Part shown: positions 33,275 through 40,941 of the stretch, one piece after another
Layout of the letters: every line of letters starts with the position of its first letter
Numbering within the stretch: position 1 is the first letter of the stretch
Assembly (NCBI GenBank): GCA_031365725.1
Contig: JANLYQ010000014.1
Location: forward strand, 1-64,000
Origin: JANLYQ01 sp031365725
GTDB lineage: Bacteria; Actinomycetota; Actinomycetes; JACCUZ01
Direction: 5' to 3'
Length of the DNA: 64,000 nt
Position numbers and translations under genes: made by a program
The notes under the pieces: generated by a model
Database searches by the model: none
Told to the model about the DNA's origin: nothing
The model's input: only the letters and a program-made list of their open reading frames with translations

Positions 33275-34204
33275 TTAGTCCGGCCGCACTGCGTCGGCCA
33301 GCACCTGCTCCAGGGCCGGGTCGTCGAGATTCTCGACGGCCCGGCCGTACTTCTCCATGCCCCAGGACCAGAAGTCGAAGTCGATCGGGCTCACCGAGGC
33401 CTGGATCGAAGCCCACAACGCCCAGCCGTACTGCGCGGTGATGCCCAGCAACCTCGCCCGGGCGACCTGGTGGCGCAGGTGCCGGCCGTAGTAGCTGTCG
33501 ACCAGCAAGGTCAGGTGGTCCAGCGGGAGGTTCGACTCACTCCACAGGTTGCCGAGCTCGAAGCAGGCGTCGTTGTTGCCGCCGTACTCATAGTCGATGA
33601 TCCACACCTGCTCGCCGTCGTCGACGAAGTTCGCCGCCAGCAGGTCGTTGTTGCACGGCACCGACGGTTCCCGGCGTACGGCGACCGCGGCCGCGACCCG
33701 GTCCATCAGGGGGAGCAGCTCCAGGTAGCGCGGCGGCAGCCGGAAACCTCGCGTCTGCACGATGTCGAGGTAGCGGCGCATCGTCGCCGGCATGTCGAAC
33801 TCACCCTCGAACCGTGGACCGGCATGGAGCCGTCGGCAGGCCGCCGCCGTGCGGACCAGCGTCGTCTCGTCGTGCAGGTCCTGGATGGTGAGTGTGCGGC
33901 CGTGGACCCAGGCGACGACCAGGGCGCGATGGTCGGGCAGGTAGGCGAGCACCTGGGGGGCTGCACCGCTCTCGGCCGCGCGGGTGGAGTTGACGTGCTC
34001 GGCGTCGCGGTCGATCGCGAGCAGGTCGTCGGCCGGGCTGGACAGCCGCACCACGGCTGTCTGCTGCGGGGTTGTCACCTTGTAGTTGACATTGGTGAGG
34101 CCGCCGAGCAGGCGCTCGACTTGCCGCGGCTGGCCGCTGAGCATCGACAGCTCGAGCAGCGCGGCGCTCAGTCGCGCGTCGGGTTCGATCGCCTCCGGCT
34201 CCAC
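33275..34204 (-). CDS. Choline/ethanolamine-kinase-like phosphotransferase
   Basis: A 309-residue aminoglycoside-phosphotransferase-fold kinase. Visible: a glycine-rich strand GGLTNVNYKV, the lysine-like region VVRLSS, the catalytic loop PCNNDLLAANF (the HxDxxxxN motif of this group, with Asn in place of the usual His) and the metal-binding IIDYEYGGNNDACFELGN. This last signature is close to choline and ethanolamine kinases. The GTG at 34204 is chosen because the frame upstream is non-coding in character; the ribosome site is poor. It is divergent from the flavoprotein by 40 bases, suggesting joint regulation. Substrate may be ethanolamine, choline or a derivative. Confidence 0.75.
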   Translation of the reverse strand: MEPEAIEPDARLSAALLELSMLSGQPRQVERLLGGLTNVNYKVTTPQQTAVVRLSSPADDLLAIDRDAEHVNSTRAAESGAAPQVLAYLPDHRALVVAWVHGRTLTIQDLHDETTLVRTAAACRRLHAGPRFEGEFDMPATMRRYLDIVQTRGFRLPPRYLELLPLMDRVAAAVAVRREPSVPCNNDLLAANFVDDGEQVWIIDYEYGGNNDACFELGNLWSESNLPLDHLTLLVDSYYGRHLRHQVARARLLGITAQYGWALWASIQASVSPIDFDFWSWGMEKYGRAVENLDDPALEQVLADAVRPD

Positions 34205-34244
34205 GTTGCCGAACCTACTCGCGGTGGGTCGATAGTCTCCGACC

Positions 34245-36740
34245 GTGCCCGCCGAGCGCCCGCTGCCCGACTCTGCTGCTGTCGTCATCATCGGTGGGGG
34301 TGTCGGTGGTGCGAGTGTGGCCTTCCACCTGGCCGAGCTGGGGCAGACCGATGTCGTGCTGCTGGAGCGTTCCGAGCTGACCAGCGGCTCGACGTTCCAC
34401 TCCGCCGGTCTGGTGGGGCAGCTGCGCGCGGACCCGACGCTGACCCGGATGAACATGTACTCCGTCGAGCTCTACCGACGGCTGCAGGCCAGCGAGCACC
34501 CGCCGGGGTGGGTCGAGTGCGGCGGCATCAAGCTCGCGTCGTCCGAGGAACGGATGATGGAGATCCGTCGCCAGCTCAGCTGGGCGACCGCGTCAGGCTT
34601 GCCCCTGCAGGAGATCTCGGCGGCAGAGGCCCACGACATGTTCCCACTGATGACCACCGAGGGCGTCGTGGGTGCGGCCTACCTCGCGTCCGACGGGTAC
34701 ATCGACCCGTCCCAGCTGTGCCACTCACTCGCGTCGCATGCGCGCGCGGCGGGGGTGGCTGTGCACACTCACACCCGAGTGGCCGGCATCGAGGCGTCGA
34801 ACGGCCGGGTCATGGCGGTGCAGACCGACAAGGGCCGCATCGCCTGCGCGCAGGTCGTCGACTGCGGCGGGATGTTCGCTGCCGAGGTCGCGCGCATGCT
34901 CGATGTGCGCGTGCCGATCGTGCCGATGTCCCACCAGTACGTCGTTACCGAGGCGCTGCCCGACCTGCGCACCCGTCGGGACGCCCATGCTGCGCCGCTG
35001 CCAACCTTGCGAGACCCTGACCTGCTCGTCTACTGGCGCCAGGAGGTCGACGGTCTCGTGATGGGCGGCTACGAGCGGCAGAGTGCGCCGTGGACAGCCG
35101 ATGCGCGTTCCTACGACGCGGTGCCCGCGGACTTCAACGGCCGGCTGCTGCCCGAGGACTGGGACCGCTTCGAGGAGATCACCGCCAACTCCCGGGTGCG
35201 GGTGCCGGCGATGGCGGAGGTCGGCCTGCGCAAGGTGATCAACGGGCCGGAGGCGTTCACCCCGGACAACGAGTTCTGCCTGGGCGAGACCGAGATCGAC
35301 GGGTTCTTCGTGGCGGCCGGGTTCTGCGCGCACGGCATAGCCGGTGCTGGTGGCATCGGCAAGGTTATGGCCGAGTGGATGGTGTCCGGCGACCCTGGCA
35401 TGGACGTGTGGCACATGGATGTCCGGCGCTTCGGCCAGCAGTACCGCTCACCGTCGTACACCCTTGCTCGCACGGTCGAGAACTACGAGACCTACTACGA
35501 CATCGCCTATCCCGGACACGAGAGACTCGCCGGAAGACCACTGCGGGTGGCGCCCGCCTATCCGTGGCACGCCGCACGCGGTGCGAGCTTCGGTGAGAAG
35601 TCGGGGTGGGAGCGGGTCAACTACTACGCGACCAACGAGGCAGCAGCCACGCCGGTGGAGGTCGCGTCCCGTCCACACGGCTGGGCGGGGAGGCTCTGGT
35701 CGCCGGCTGTTGCGGTCGAGCACCGGGCGACCCGCGAGGCGGTGGCGCTGTTCGACGAGTCGTCCTTCGCCAAGCTGATGGTGACCGGCCCGGACGCTGC
35801 CACCTTCCTCGAATGGGTGTGCGACAACAGCGTCGCTCGCGGCATCGGCGACGTCACCTACACCCAGATGCTCAACGCCGGGGGCGGGATCGAGGCCGAC
35901 GTCACCGTGACCCGGCTCGAGCCCGACGCATTCATGGTCGTCACCGGCACGTCGTTCGGCGGTCACGACGGGTCCTGGCTGCGACGGCAGGCGAGACGCC
36001 GCGGAGCGAGTGTGCGCATCGACGATGTGACTGGCGCTTGGGTGACCTACGCGCTCTGGGGACCGCGCAGTCGCGATGTGCTGCGAGAGGTAACGGGTGC
36101 CGACCTGTCGAACGTGGCTTTCCCGTTCATGACCGCGAGGAGCATCACGGTCGGCGACGTTCCCGTGCGCGCGTTGCGGGTCACCTACACCGGCGAGCTC
36201 GGCTGGGAGCTCTATGCCCCCGCCGAGTACGGCGCCGGTCTCTGGTCGACGCTCTGGGCGGCCGGTGCGGCCCACGGCCTCGTGGCCGCGGGCTATCGCG
36301 CGATCGAGAGCCTGCGGCTGGAGAAGGGCTATCGCGCCTGGAGCACCGACATCACCCCGGAGACCGATCCCTACGAGGCGGGGCTCGGGTTCTGCGTGCG
36401 GCTCGACAAGCCCGGTGGCTTCTGTGGCGACGAAGCGTTGCGCGCTGCGAAGGAGCGCGGCTTCTCGCGTCGGCTCAGCGCTCTGGTTCTCGACGACCCG
36501 CGGACCGTGGCGCTGGGCAGCGAGCCGGTGCGCGTCGACGACCGGGTCGTGGGGCGGATCACGTCAGGTGGCTACGGCTACACCCTGGGGGCCTCGATCG
36601 CCTATGCCTACCTGCCGATCGCCGATGCTGTTGTCGGCACCCGAGTGACCATCGACGTCTTCGGCCAGTGGGTGGGCGGTGTCGTGGCAGCCCAGCCGTT
36701 GATCGACCCGCGATCCACCCGGGTGCACGCGGAAGCCTAG
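34245..36740 (+). CDS. FAD-dependent dimethylglycine/sarcosine dehydrogenase-like protein with GcvT domain
   Basis: An 831-residue two-part enzyme. The N-terminal FAD-binding oxidoreductase half has IIGGGVGGASVAFHLAELG, the covalent-flavin-type SGSTFHSAG motif, and GYIDPSQLCHSL. The C-terminal half is a glycine-cleavage T-like aminomethyl transferase (about residues 430-825) with ATREAVALFDESSFAKLMV, VTYTGELGWELYAPAEYG, and RLEKGYRAWSTDITPETDPYEAGL. Such proteins oxidatively demethylate N-methylated glycines and pass the one-carbon unit to tetrahydrofolate. Exact substrate cannot be fixed. GTG at 34245. Together with the kinase, permease and ligase it suggests uptake and use of choline- or ethanolamine-related amines. 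Confidence 0.85.
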   Translation: MPAERPLPDSAAVVIIGGGVGGASVAFHLAELGQTDVVLLERSELTSGSTFHSAGLVGQLRADPTLTRMNMYSVELYRRLQASEHPPGWVECGGIKLASSEERMMEIRRQLSWATASGLPLQEISAAEAHDMFPLMTTEGVVGAAYLASDGYIDPSQLCHSLASHARAAGVAVHTHTRVAGIEASNGRVMAVQTDKGRIACAQVVDCGGMFAAEVARMLDVRVPIVPMSHQYVVTEALPDLRTRRDAHAAPLPTLRDPDLLVYWRQEVDGLVMGGYERQSAPWTADARSYDAVPADFNGRLLPEDWDRFEEITANSRVRVPAMAEVGLRKVINGPEAFTPDNEFCLGETEIDGFFVAAGFCAHGIAGAGGIGKVMAEWMVSGDPGMDVWHMDVRRFGQQYRSPSYTLARTVENYETYYDIAYPGHERLAGRPLRVAPAYPWHAARGASFGEKSGWERVNYYATNEAAATPVEVASRPHGWAGRLWSPAVAVEHRATREAVALFDESSFAKLMVTGPDAATFLEWVCDNSVARGIGDVTYTQMLNAGGGIEADVTVTRLEPDAFMVVTGTSFGGHDGSWLRRQARRRGASVRIDDVTGAWVTYALWGPRSRDVLREVTGADLSNVAFPFMTARSITVGDVPVRALRVTYTGELGWELYAPAEYGAGLWSTLWAAGAAHGLVAAGYRAIESLRLEKGYRAWSTDITPETDPYEAGLGFCVRLDKPGGFCGDEALRAAKERGFSRRLSALVLDDPRTVALGSEPVRVDDRVVGRITSGGYGYTLGASIAYAYLPIADAVVGTRVTIDVFGQWVGGVVAAQPLIDPRSTRVHAEA

Positions 36741-36792
36741 GTGAGTAGCCCTACCCATGCGCCGCGCCGGCGTCGGCGTACAGCGTGAGGTC

Positions 36793-37218
36793 ATGACTCC
36801 TCTTCGTGTCCTTGTCCGCTCCGGCTTCCTCATCGGCATCTTGCTGCTGGGCGACCTCGCCGGCTACCTCTGGAAGACGGTCGGCGCCAACATCGGCCTT
36901 GGCCTGCTCGTCTTTCTGGTGCTCGGTGTCGTTGCCGGCGCCCTGGGTCTGCTGGACGGCCGACGTCACGCCATTCGCGGCGTTCTGGTGATGTGGCTCG
37001 TCGTCTCGGCTGTCGTTGGGCTCTTCGCCGCTGCGTCTGTGAGCGTCGGCGCATGGCTGCTCGGCGGTGGATTCACCATGTCGGTCTTGGCGTCAGACCT
37101 CGTGCTGCTCGCCCCGTTCATGGCCTGCCTTGTCGCTGTTCCGGCGCTGATCGGGGCGGCTCTCGGCGAGGCGACGTCCGCGGGACGGGTGGCCCGGGCG
37201 CCTCGGCCGACCACCTGA
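36793..37218 (+). CDS. Small membrane protein with four hydrophobic segments
   Basis: A 141-residue protein of unknown function with four probable membrane helices (GFLIGILLLGDLAGYLW, IGLGLLVFLVLGVVAGAL, GVLVMWLVVSAVVGLFAA and LVLLAPFMACLVAVPALI). The ATG at 36793 is preceded by GAGG at four bases and is preferred over an upstream ATG at 36757. It follows the flavoprotein by 52 bases. No family recognised. Convergent with the methyltransferase gene; a hairpin at 37261-37285 lies between. Confidence 0.6.
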   Translation: MTPLRVLVRSGFLIGILLLGDLAGYLWKTVGANIGLGLLVFLVLGVVAGALGLLDGRRHAIRGVLVMWLVVSAVVGLFAAASVSVGAWLLGGGFTMSVLASDLVLLAPFMACLVAVPALIGAALGEATSAGRVARAPRPTT

Positions 37219-37260
37219 TCGCGCAGCCGTCGGCTGCGGGCACATCACGTTCGCGTCGCA

Positions 37261-37285
37261 CCTCCGGCTGTGGGTCAGCCGGAGG
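37261..37285. terminator. Bidirectional hairpin between the membrane protein and methyltransferase genes
   Basis: Perfect 9-base arms 37261-37269 and 37277-37285 enclose a 7-base loop. The hairpin covers the stop codon of the minus-strand methyltransferase gene and lies 43 bases after the stop of the plus-strand gene. Confidence 0.55.
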
Positions 37286-37964
37286 GCGGCGTGCTGGGTC
37301 GGCTGAACCACAGCAGGTAGTCGCCGGCGAGCCCGGGCGGGTGCGCGTCCCAGCACAGGAAGGTCTCGCCGAGGAACGTCAGGCGCTTTCCGACCACCCG
37401 CGCCACGTCCCACGCCAACGGAGTGACCACGTCGTCGTGCACGACGTTGGCGACGTTGAGCACGACATGGCCACCTGGCCGCAGCAGCGTTGCCACTTGG
37501 TCGAAGACGTCGCCGAGGTCGTGCAGATAGGTGCTGTAGTCGCCGTCGTTGGTCGCGTAGCCGTTGAGTGGGTTCTCCGGGTGCCCGATCATCGTCATGT
37601 ACGGCGGTGAGCTGAGCACCAGGTCGACAGATCCGGGCGTGAGGCCGACCTGCGCAACCAGATCGCAAGCATCGCCCTGCACGACGCGCGCCAAGCGGCC
37701 GTTGGGCTCGTGAGTGAGACGCGCGCAAGCGAGGTCGACGTGCTCCTGCAGCAGCTCGACCCCGAGTGCGCGGCGGCCGAGCCGCGCTGCCACCGCCGGC
37801 GTCGTGCCGTAGCCGGCGAAAGGGTCGAGCACCAGGTCGCCCGGGCCGGTGACGTCCTCGATGACCGACGCTGCCAGTGCCTCGGTGAAGTGCACGTCGT
37901 CGACCTGTCCTGCTGGTCGTTGGGCGGCGAGGTCAGCCGCATACAGCAGCAGGTAGGGCTTCAC
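37275..37964 (-). CDS. Orphan N4/N6-type DNA (or RNA) methyltransferase
   Basis: A 229-residue SAM-dependent methyltransferase. Motif I is LDPFAGYGTTPAVAARLGRRALGVELLQEHV; the catalytic motif IV is LSSPPYMTMIGH (SPPY, as in amino-group methylases). Motif I comes before motif IV, and no target-recognition domain is evident. No restriction enzyme gene is next to it. It could be a stand-alone epigenetic regulator, a relic of a restriction system, or an RNA base methylase of the UPF0020/TRM11 type. The GTG at 37964 is preceded by no strong ribosome site; three 9-bp repeats lie 17-43 bases upstream. Confidence 0.72.
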   Translation of the reverse strand: MKPYLLLYAADLAAQRPAGQVDDVHFTEALAASVIEDVTGPGDLVLDPFAGYGTTPAVAARLGRRALGVELLQEHVDLACARLTHEPNGRLARVVQGDACDLVAQVGLTPGSVDLVLSSPPYMTMIGHPENPLNGYATNDGDYSTYLHDLGDVFDQVATLLRPGGHVVLNVANVVHDDVVTPLAWDVARVVGKRLTFLGETFLCWDAHPPGLAGDYLLWFSRPSTPPSG

Positions 37965-37980
37965 CTGACCATCATCGCGG

Positions 37981-38007
37981 AGGCCGCGGAGGCCGCGGAG
38001 GCCGCGG
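37981..38007. repeat. 9-bp tandem repeat upstream of the orphan methyltransferase
   Basis: Three perfect AGGCCGCGG units lie 17-43 bases before the GTG start codon. The frame stays open through them, so an upstream start that includes the repeat as Arg-Gly-Leu triplets cannot be excluded. Confidence 0.8.
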
Positions 38008-38096
38008 GCCACCGCCCTGTCACCCTGCGAGTTGCCAGTGGCCGATTGGCGCGGGTCGCGCTCGGGCCTCCGCCGCCGGGCAACGACGTACGACAC

Positions 38097-38165
38097 GAGG
38101 TGAACAGTCGCCGCAACAGGCACCTGCGCCTGTTGTCGCGACTGCTCACCTACCTCACGTGGTCA
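38097..38165. repeat. 69-bp hairpin element, copy 1
   Basis: Positions 38098-38121 pair with 38128-38151 (21 of 24 Watson-Crick) around a 6-base loop, followed by an unpaired tail ending CTCACGTGGTCA. It aligns without gaps to 62807-62875 at 55 of 69 positions. It lies after the stop of the 38198-39124 gene (minus strand) and before the methyltransferase start. Confidence 0.85.
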
Positions 38166-38197
38166 ACGGCGGCGGGTGGGAGGGCTTCCGGGGCGGG

Positions 38198-39124
38198 CTA
38201 GTCGTGTCGGGCGAGCCAGTCGGCGACGAGGTCCATGTACGCCGACCGCTCCTCCCACATCGGCAGGTGAGAGCAGCCGGGCATGACCGTCTGCTCGACC
38301 TCGGTGCCATCAGCGCCGATCCCTTCAACCAGCGGCACCTGCAGCGCCGGGGTGGCCTCGTCGAACTCACCGCTGACGACATACGTGGGAACGCCGATCT
38401 GACTGAGCCTTTCGGTGGACGCCCAGTCCTTGATCGAGCCGATGACGTGGAACTCCGAAGGCCCGTTCATGGTGTGGTAGACGGTCGGGTCCTCCTCGAG
38501 CTTGGCCAGCCCGTCGACGACGCCGTGCGGCCACGGGTCGAGTCGGCAGAGGTGACGGCGGTAGAAGACCTCACAGGCGGCGGCGTAGGCCGGGTCGTCG
38601 GTCGTGCCGGCTGCCTCGTGCTCGCGCAGGGTTGCCTCGACCTCGGGCGGCAGGTAGAGACGCAGGCGGTTGGCCTCGGTGACGAAGTCGGGGAAGGACG
38701 CGGCCGTGTTGGACAGCACCAGCGACCGCAGACCGGCCGGCTGGGTCAGTGCGTGCTCCTGGGCGAGGAAGCCGCCCCACGACTGGCCGAGCACGTGATA
38801 GCGACCAGCGATGCCGAGATGGTCCAGCAGACCCGCGAGCTCGCGGACGAAGAGCTCGACAGTCCAGAACTCCGCGCCCCGATCGGGGTGATGCGTCGAC
38901 CGGCCGTTGCCCAGCTGGTCGTAGAGCACGACAGCACGCCCGTCGCGAGCGAGATCAGCAAGCGGCGTCAGATAGTCGTGCGTTGCACCCGGTCCGCCGT
39001 GCAGCACGACCAGCGGAGCCGGACCGGTCGTGTCCTCGGCCGCCGGCAGCGAGCCGTGCACCTGGAACCAGGTCTGCGATCCAGTCAGACCGGGTACGTC
39101 GGTCAGTCCCTCCGTCATCGTCAC
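38198..39124 (-). CDS. Proline-iminopeptidase-like alpha/beta hydrolase
   Basis: A 308-residue hydrolase of the S33 group, which removes N-terminal proline or acts on small amides and esters. It has the HGGPG oxyanion motif (VVLHGGPGATHDYL), YDQLGNGRS, the nucleophile elbow GQSWGG, SGEFDEATP with the acid, and PGCSHLPMWEE with the histidine. The start is GTG at 39124, directly after the epimerase stop; an ATG at 39118 is nearly as good. The shared junction means it is probably the last gene of the glycan operon, though its role there is unclear. Confidence 0.83.
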   Translation of the reverse strand: MTMTEGLTDVPGLTGSQTWFQVHGSLPAAEDTTGPAPLVVLHGGPGATHDYLTPLADLARDGRAVVLYDQLGNGRSTHHPDRGAEFWTVELFVRELAGLLDHLGIAGRYHVLGQSWGGFLAQEHALTQPAGLRSLVLSNTAASFPDFVTEANRLRLYLPPEVEATLREHEAAGTTDDPAYAAACEVFYRRHLCRLDPWPHGVVDGLAKLEEDPTVYHTMNGPSEFHVIGSIKDWASTERLSQIGVPTYVVSGEFDEATPALQVPLVEGIGADGTEVEQTVMPGCSHLPMWEERSAYMDLVADWLARHD

Positions 39125-40147
39125 TCAGATCGAGCCCTCGGCGATGGCCTGCTCGATCCACGGGATGACCTCGTCGAGCATGTCGGAGAGGCTCGTGGTC
39201 GCCTCGATGTCGAGCACCCGCTTGGCCTTGCTCACGTCGGGCACGCGCTTCTGCACATCGTGCTCGAAGCCGGGGTCGCTGACATAACGGAACGGCACGT
39301 CCGGCCCCTTGATCTTCGTCCAGATCAGCTCGGCGAGAGCCAGCACCGTCGTCGACTCGGCGGTCGAGATGTTGAAGTCCTCGTTGCGGGCTTCGTCGCG
39401 CTCCACGCACTCGACGATGCCCTTGGCGAGGTCGCCGCCATAGGTGTAGTGCCGCACCTGGTCGCCGGCGCCGAGGATGTGCAGCGGGTCCTGGCCCTTG
39501 AGGATCTTCTGCACCAGGTCGGGCACGACGTGGCTCATGGCAAGCTTGACGTTGCCCGAGTCGATCTCGACGTCACCGAGGGCCCGGCTCTCACCGGTGC
39601 CGACACAGTTGAACGGCCGCACGATGGTGAAGGGCAGCTGGTACTGGTCCCAGGCTGCGTGCGCGAAGTACTCGACCGCAAGCTTCTGGAAGCCGTACGA
39701 CGACAAGGGCGGCGGGACCTTGCGCTCGTCGCCCTCGACCGACGGCCACCGGTCGGTGGACTCGAACACCATCGAGGAGCTGAGGTAGGTCACCTTCGAC
39801 AGGCGCCCGTCCTTGTGCGCCTTGATCGCCGCGTCGCACGAGCCGGCGATGATGCGCTCGTTGGTGGCGAGCAGGTCGTAGGCGTAGGTGTGGAAGTAGG
39901 AGATGCCACCGATGAGCGCGGCACCCGCGATGAAGTGGTCGCAGTCCATCAGCAGCCCGGTCATCAGGTCGGTGTCGCGGGCGTCACCCTCGACGAGGGT
40001 GTAGGCGGGGTTGTCGTCGTAGGACTTGACGACCCGGCCGTACTTGGAGAAGTTGTCGACGCCAACGACCTCGTGACCGCGTCGCAGCAGCTCCTCGACG
40101 ACGTAGCCGCCGATGAAGCCGGACGATCCGCTGATGAGTGTCTTCAC
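39125..40147 (-). CDS. NAD-dependent nucleotide-sugar epimerase/dehydratase
   Basis: A 340-residue extended SDR protein acting on nucleotide sugars. It has the ISGSSGFIGGYVVEELLRRG Rossmann motif, DARDTDLMTGLL after strand 3, TYLSSSMVFE with catalytic serine, SSYGFQKLAVEYF (Tyr-x3-Lys) and FTIVRPFNCVGTGE. Sugar specificity is not evident; GDP- or UDP-sugar substrates are possible. The GTG at 40147 overlaps the glycosyltransferase stop by four bases. It belongs to a minus-strand group with glycosyltransferase, UDP-sugar dehydrogenase and a membrane mannosyltransferase-like protein. Confidence 0.85.
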   Translation of the reverse strand: MKTLISGSSGFIGGYVVEELLRRGHEVVGVDNFSKYGRVVKSYDDNPAYTLVEGDARDTDLMTGLLMDCDHFIAGAALIGGISYFHTYAYDLLATNERIIAGSCDAAIKAHKDGRLSKVTYLSSSMVFESTDRWPSVEGDERKVPPPLSSYGFQKLAVEYFAHAAWDQYQLPFTIVRPFNCVGTGESRALGDVEIDSGNVKLAMSHVVPDLVQKILKGQDPLHILGAGDQVRHYTYGGDLAKGIVECVERDEARNEDFNISTAESTTVLALAELIWTKIKGPDVPFRYVSDPGFEHDVQKRVPDVSKAKRVLDIEATTSLSDMLDEVIPWIEQAIAEGSI

Positions 40148-40941
40148 GAGGGTGCTCCGGGTTTCGGGGTGGGAGTGGTAGGCGTTCGGGGGATGCTCGG
40201 GGTGGCCGGAGGAGTGGCGCCGGCGTCCGGCTCGATCTTCGGACCGTAGGCGTAGCGGTACCAGCGCAGGTACTTGGGCAGCCACTGTGCGACGTGGAAG
40301 TTGGAGACACCGGCCTGCCGGTCGAGCCAGATGGTCGGGATCTCAGCGACCGGCAGGCGCATGCGTCGGGCCTTGGCGGTCAGCTCGAGACCGATCTCGA
40401 AGCCGTCGCGGCTCTCGATGCCGACCTGCTCCACGAAAGCCCGGTTGTAGGCCTTGTAGGAGTTGGTCGCGTCGCGGGTGCCGACCCGGGCGAACCAGTG
40501 CAGCGTGCGACCCGCGTTGCGGGACAGCATCGACTTGACCAGCGGACCACCGACCTGCTGACCGCCGGGCATGTAACGCGAGGCGGCGGCCACCACGACA
40601 CCTCGCTCGACCAGCCGGGTCAGCTCGTCGATCTGGCGCGGGTCGTCGCACCCGTCAGCCATCGTCACGACCACCACCGGCGCGGTGGCCTGGTGGATGC
40701 CGTAGCGGATGGCGTGCGCCGGACCCTTGCCGTAGTCGTTGACGACGACGCGGATCGTGGGCTGCTCATGGTGGGCGTAGGACTCGACCACCGGCACCGT
40801 GGTGTCCTCGGCGAAGTCGACGACGACGAGCACCTCGCAGCGCAATGTCACCGCCTCGAGGAGCCGGTCGAGGACGGGGATGATGCCCTCGCCCTCGTTG
40901 TAGGCCGGGATGACGACGGTGACCCGTGGACGGGTGCTCAC
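40144..40941 (-). CDS. Family 2 glycosyltransferase
   Basis: A 265-residue GT-A fold transferase of the dolichol-phosphate-mannose-synthase type. It begins VTVVIPAYNEGEGIIPVLDRL, has the VVVDFAEDTTVPVVESY strand, the VVVTMADGCDDPRQI DxD-like motif and VVAASRYMPGGQQVGGP. The end is proline/threonine-rich, without membrane spans, so it is probably peripheral. The GTG at 40941 overlaps the stop of the dehydrogenase gene by four bases. It may load a polyprenyl-phosphate sugar for the membrane glycosyltransferase encoded upstream. Confidence 0.84.
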   Translation of the reverse strand: MSTRPRVTVVIPAYNEGEGIIPVLDRLLEAVTLRCEVLVVVDFAEDTTVPVVESYAHHEQPTIRVVVNDYGKGPAHAIRYGIHQATAPVVVVTMADGCDDPRQIDELTRLVERGVVVAAASRYMPGGQQVGGPLVKSMLSRNAGRTLHWFARVGTRDATNSYKAYNRAFVEQVGIESRDGFEIGLELTAKARRMRLPVAEIPTIWLDRQAGVSNFHVAQWLPKYLRWYRYAYGPKIEPDAGATPPATPSIPRTPTTPTPKPGAPS

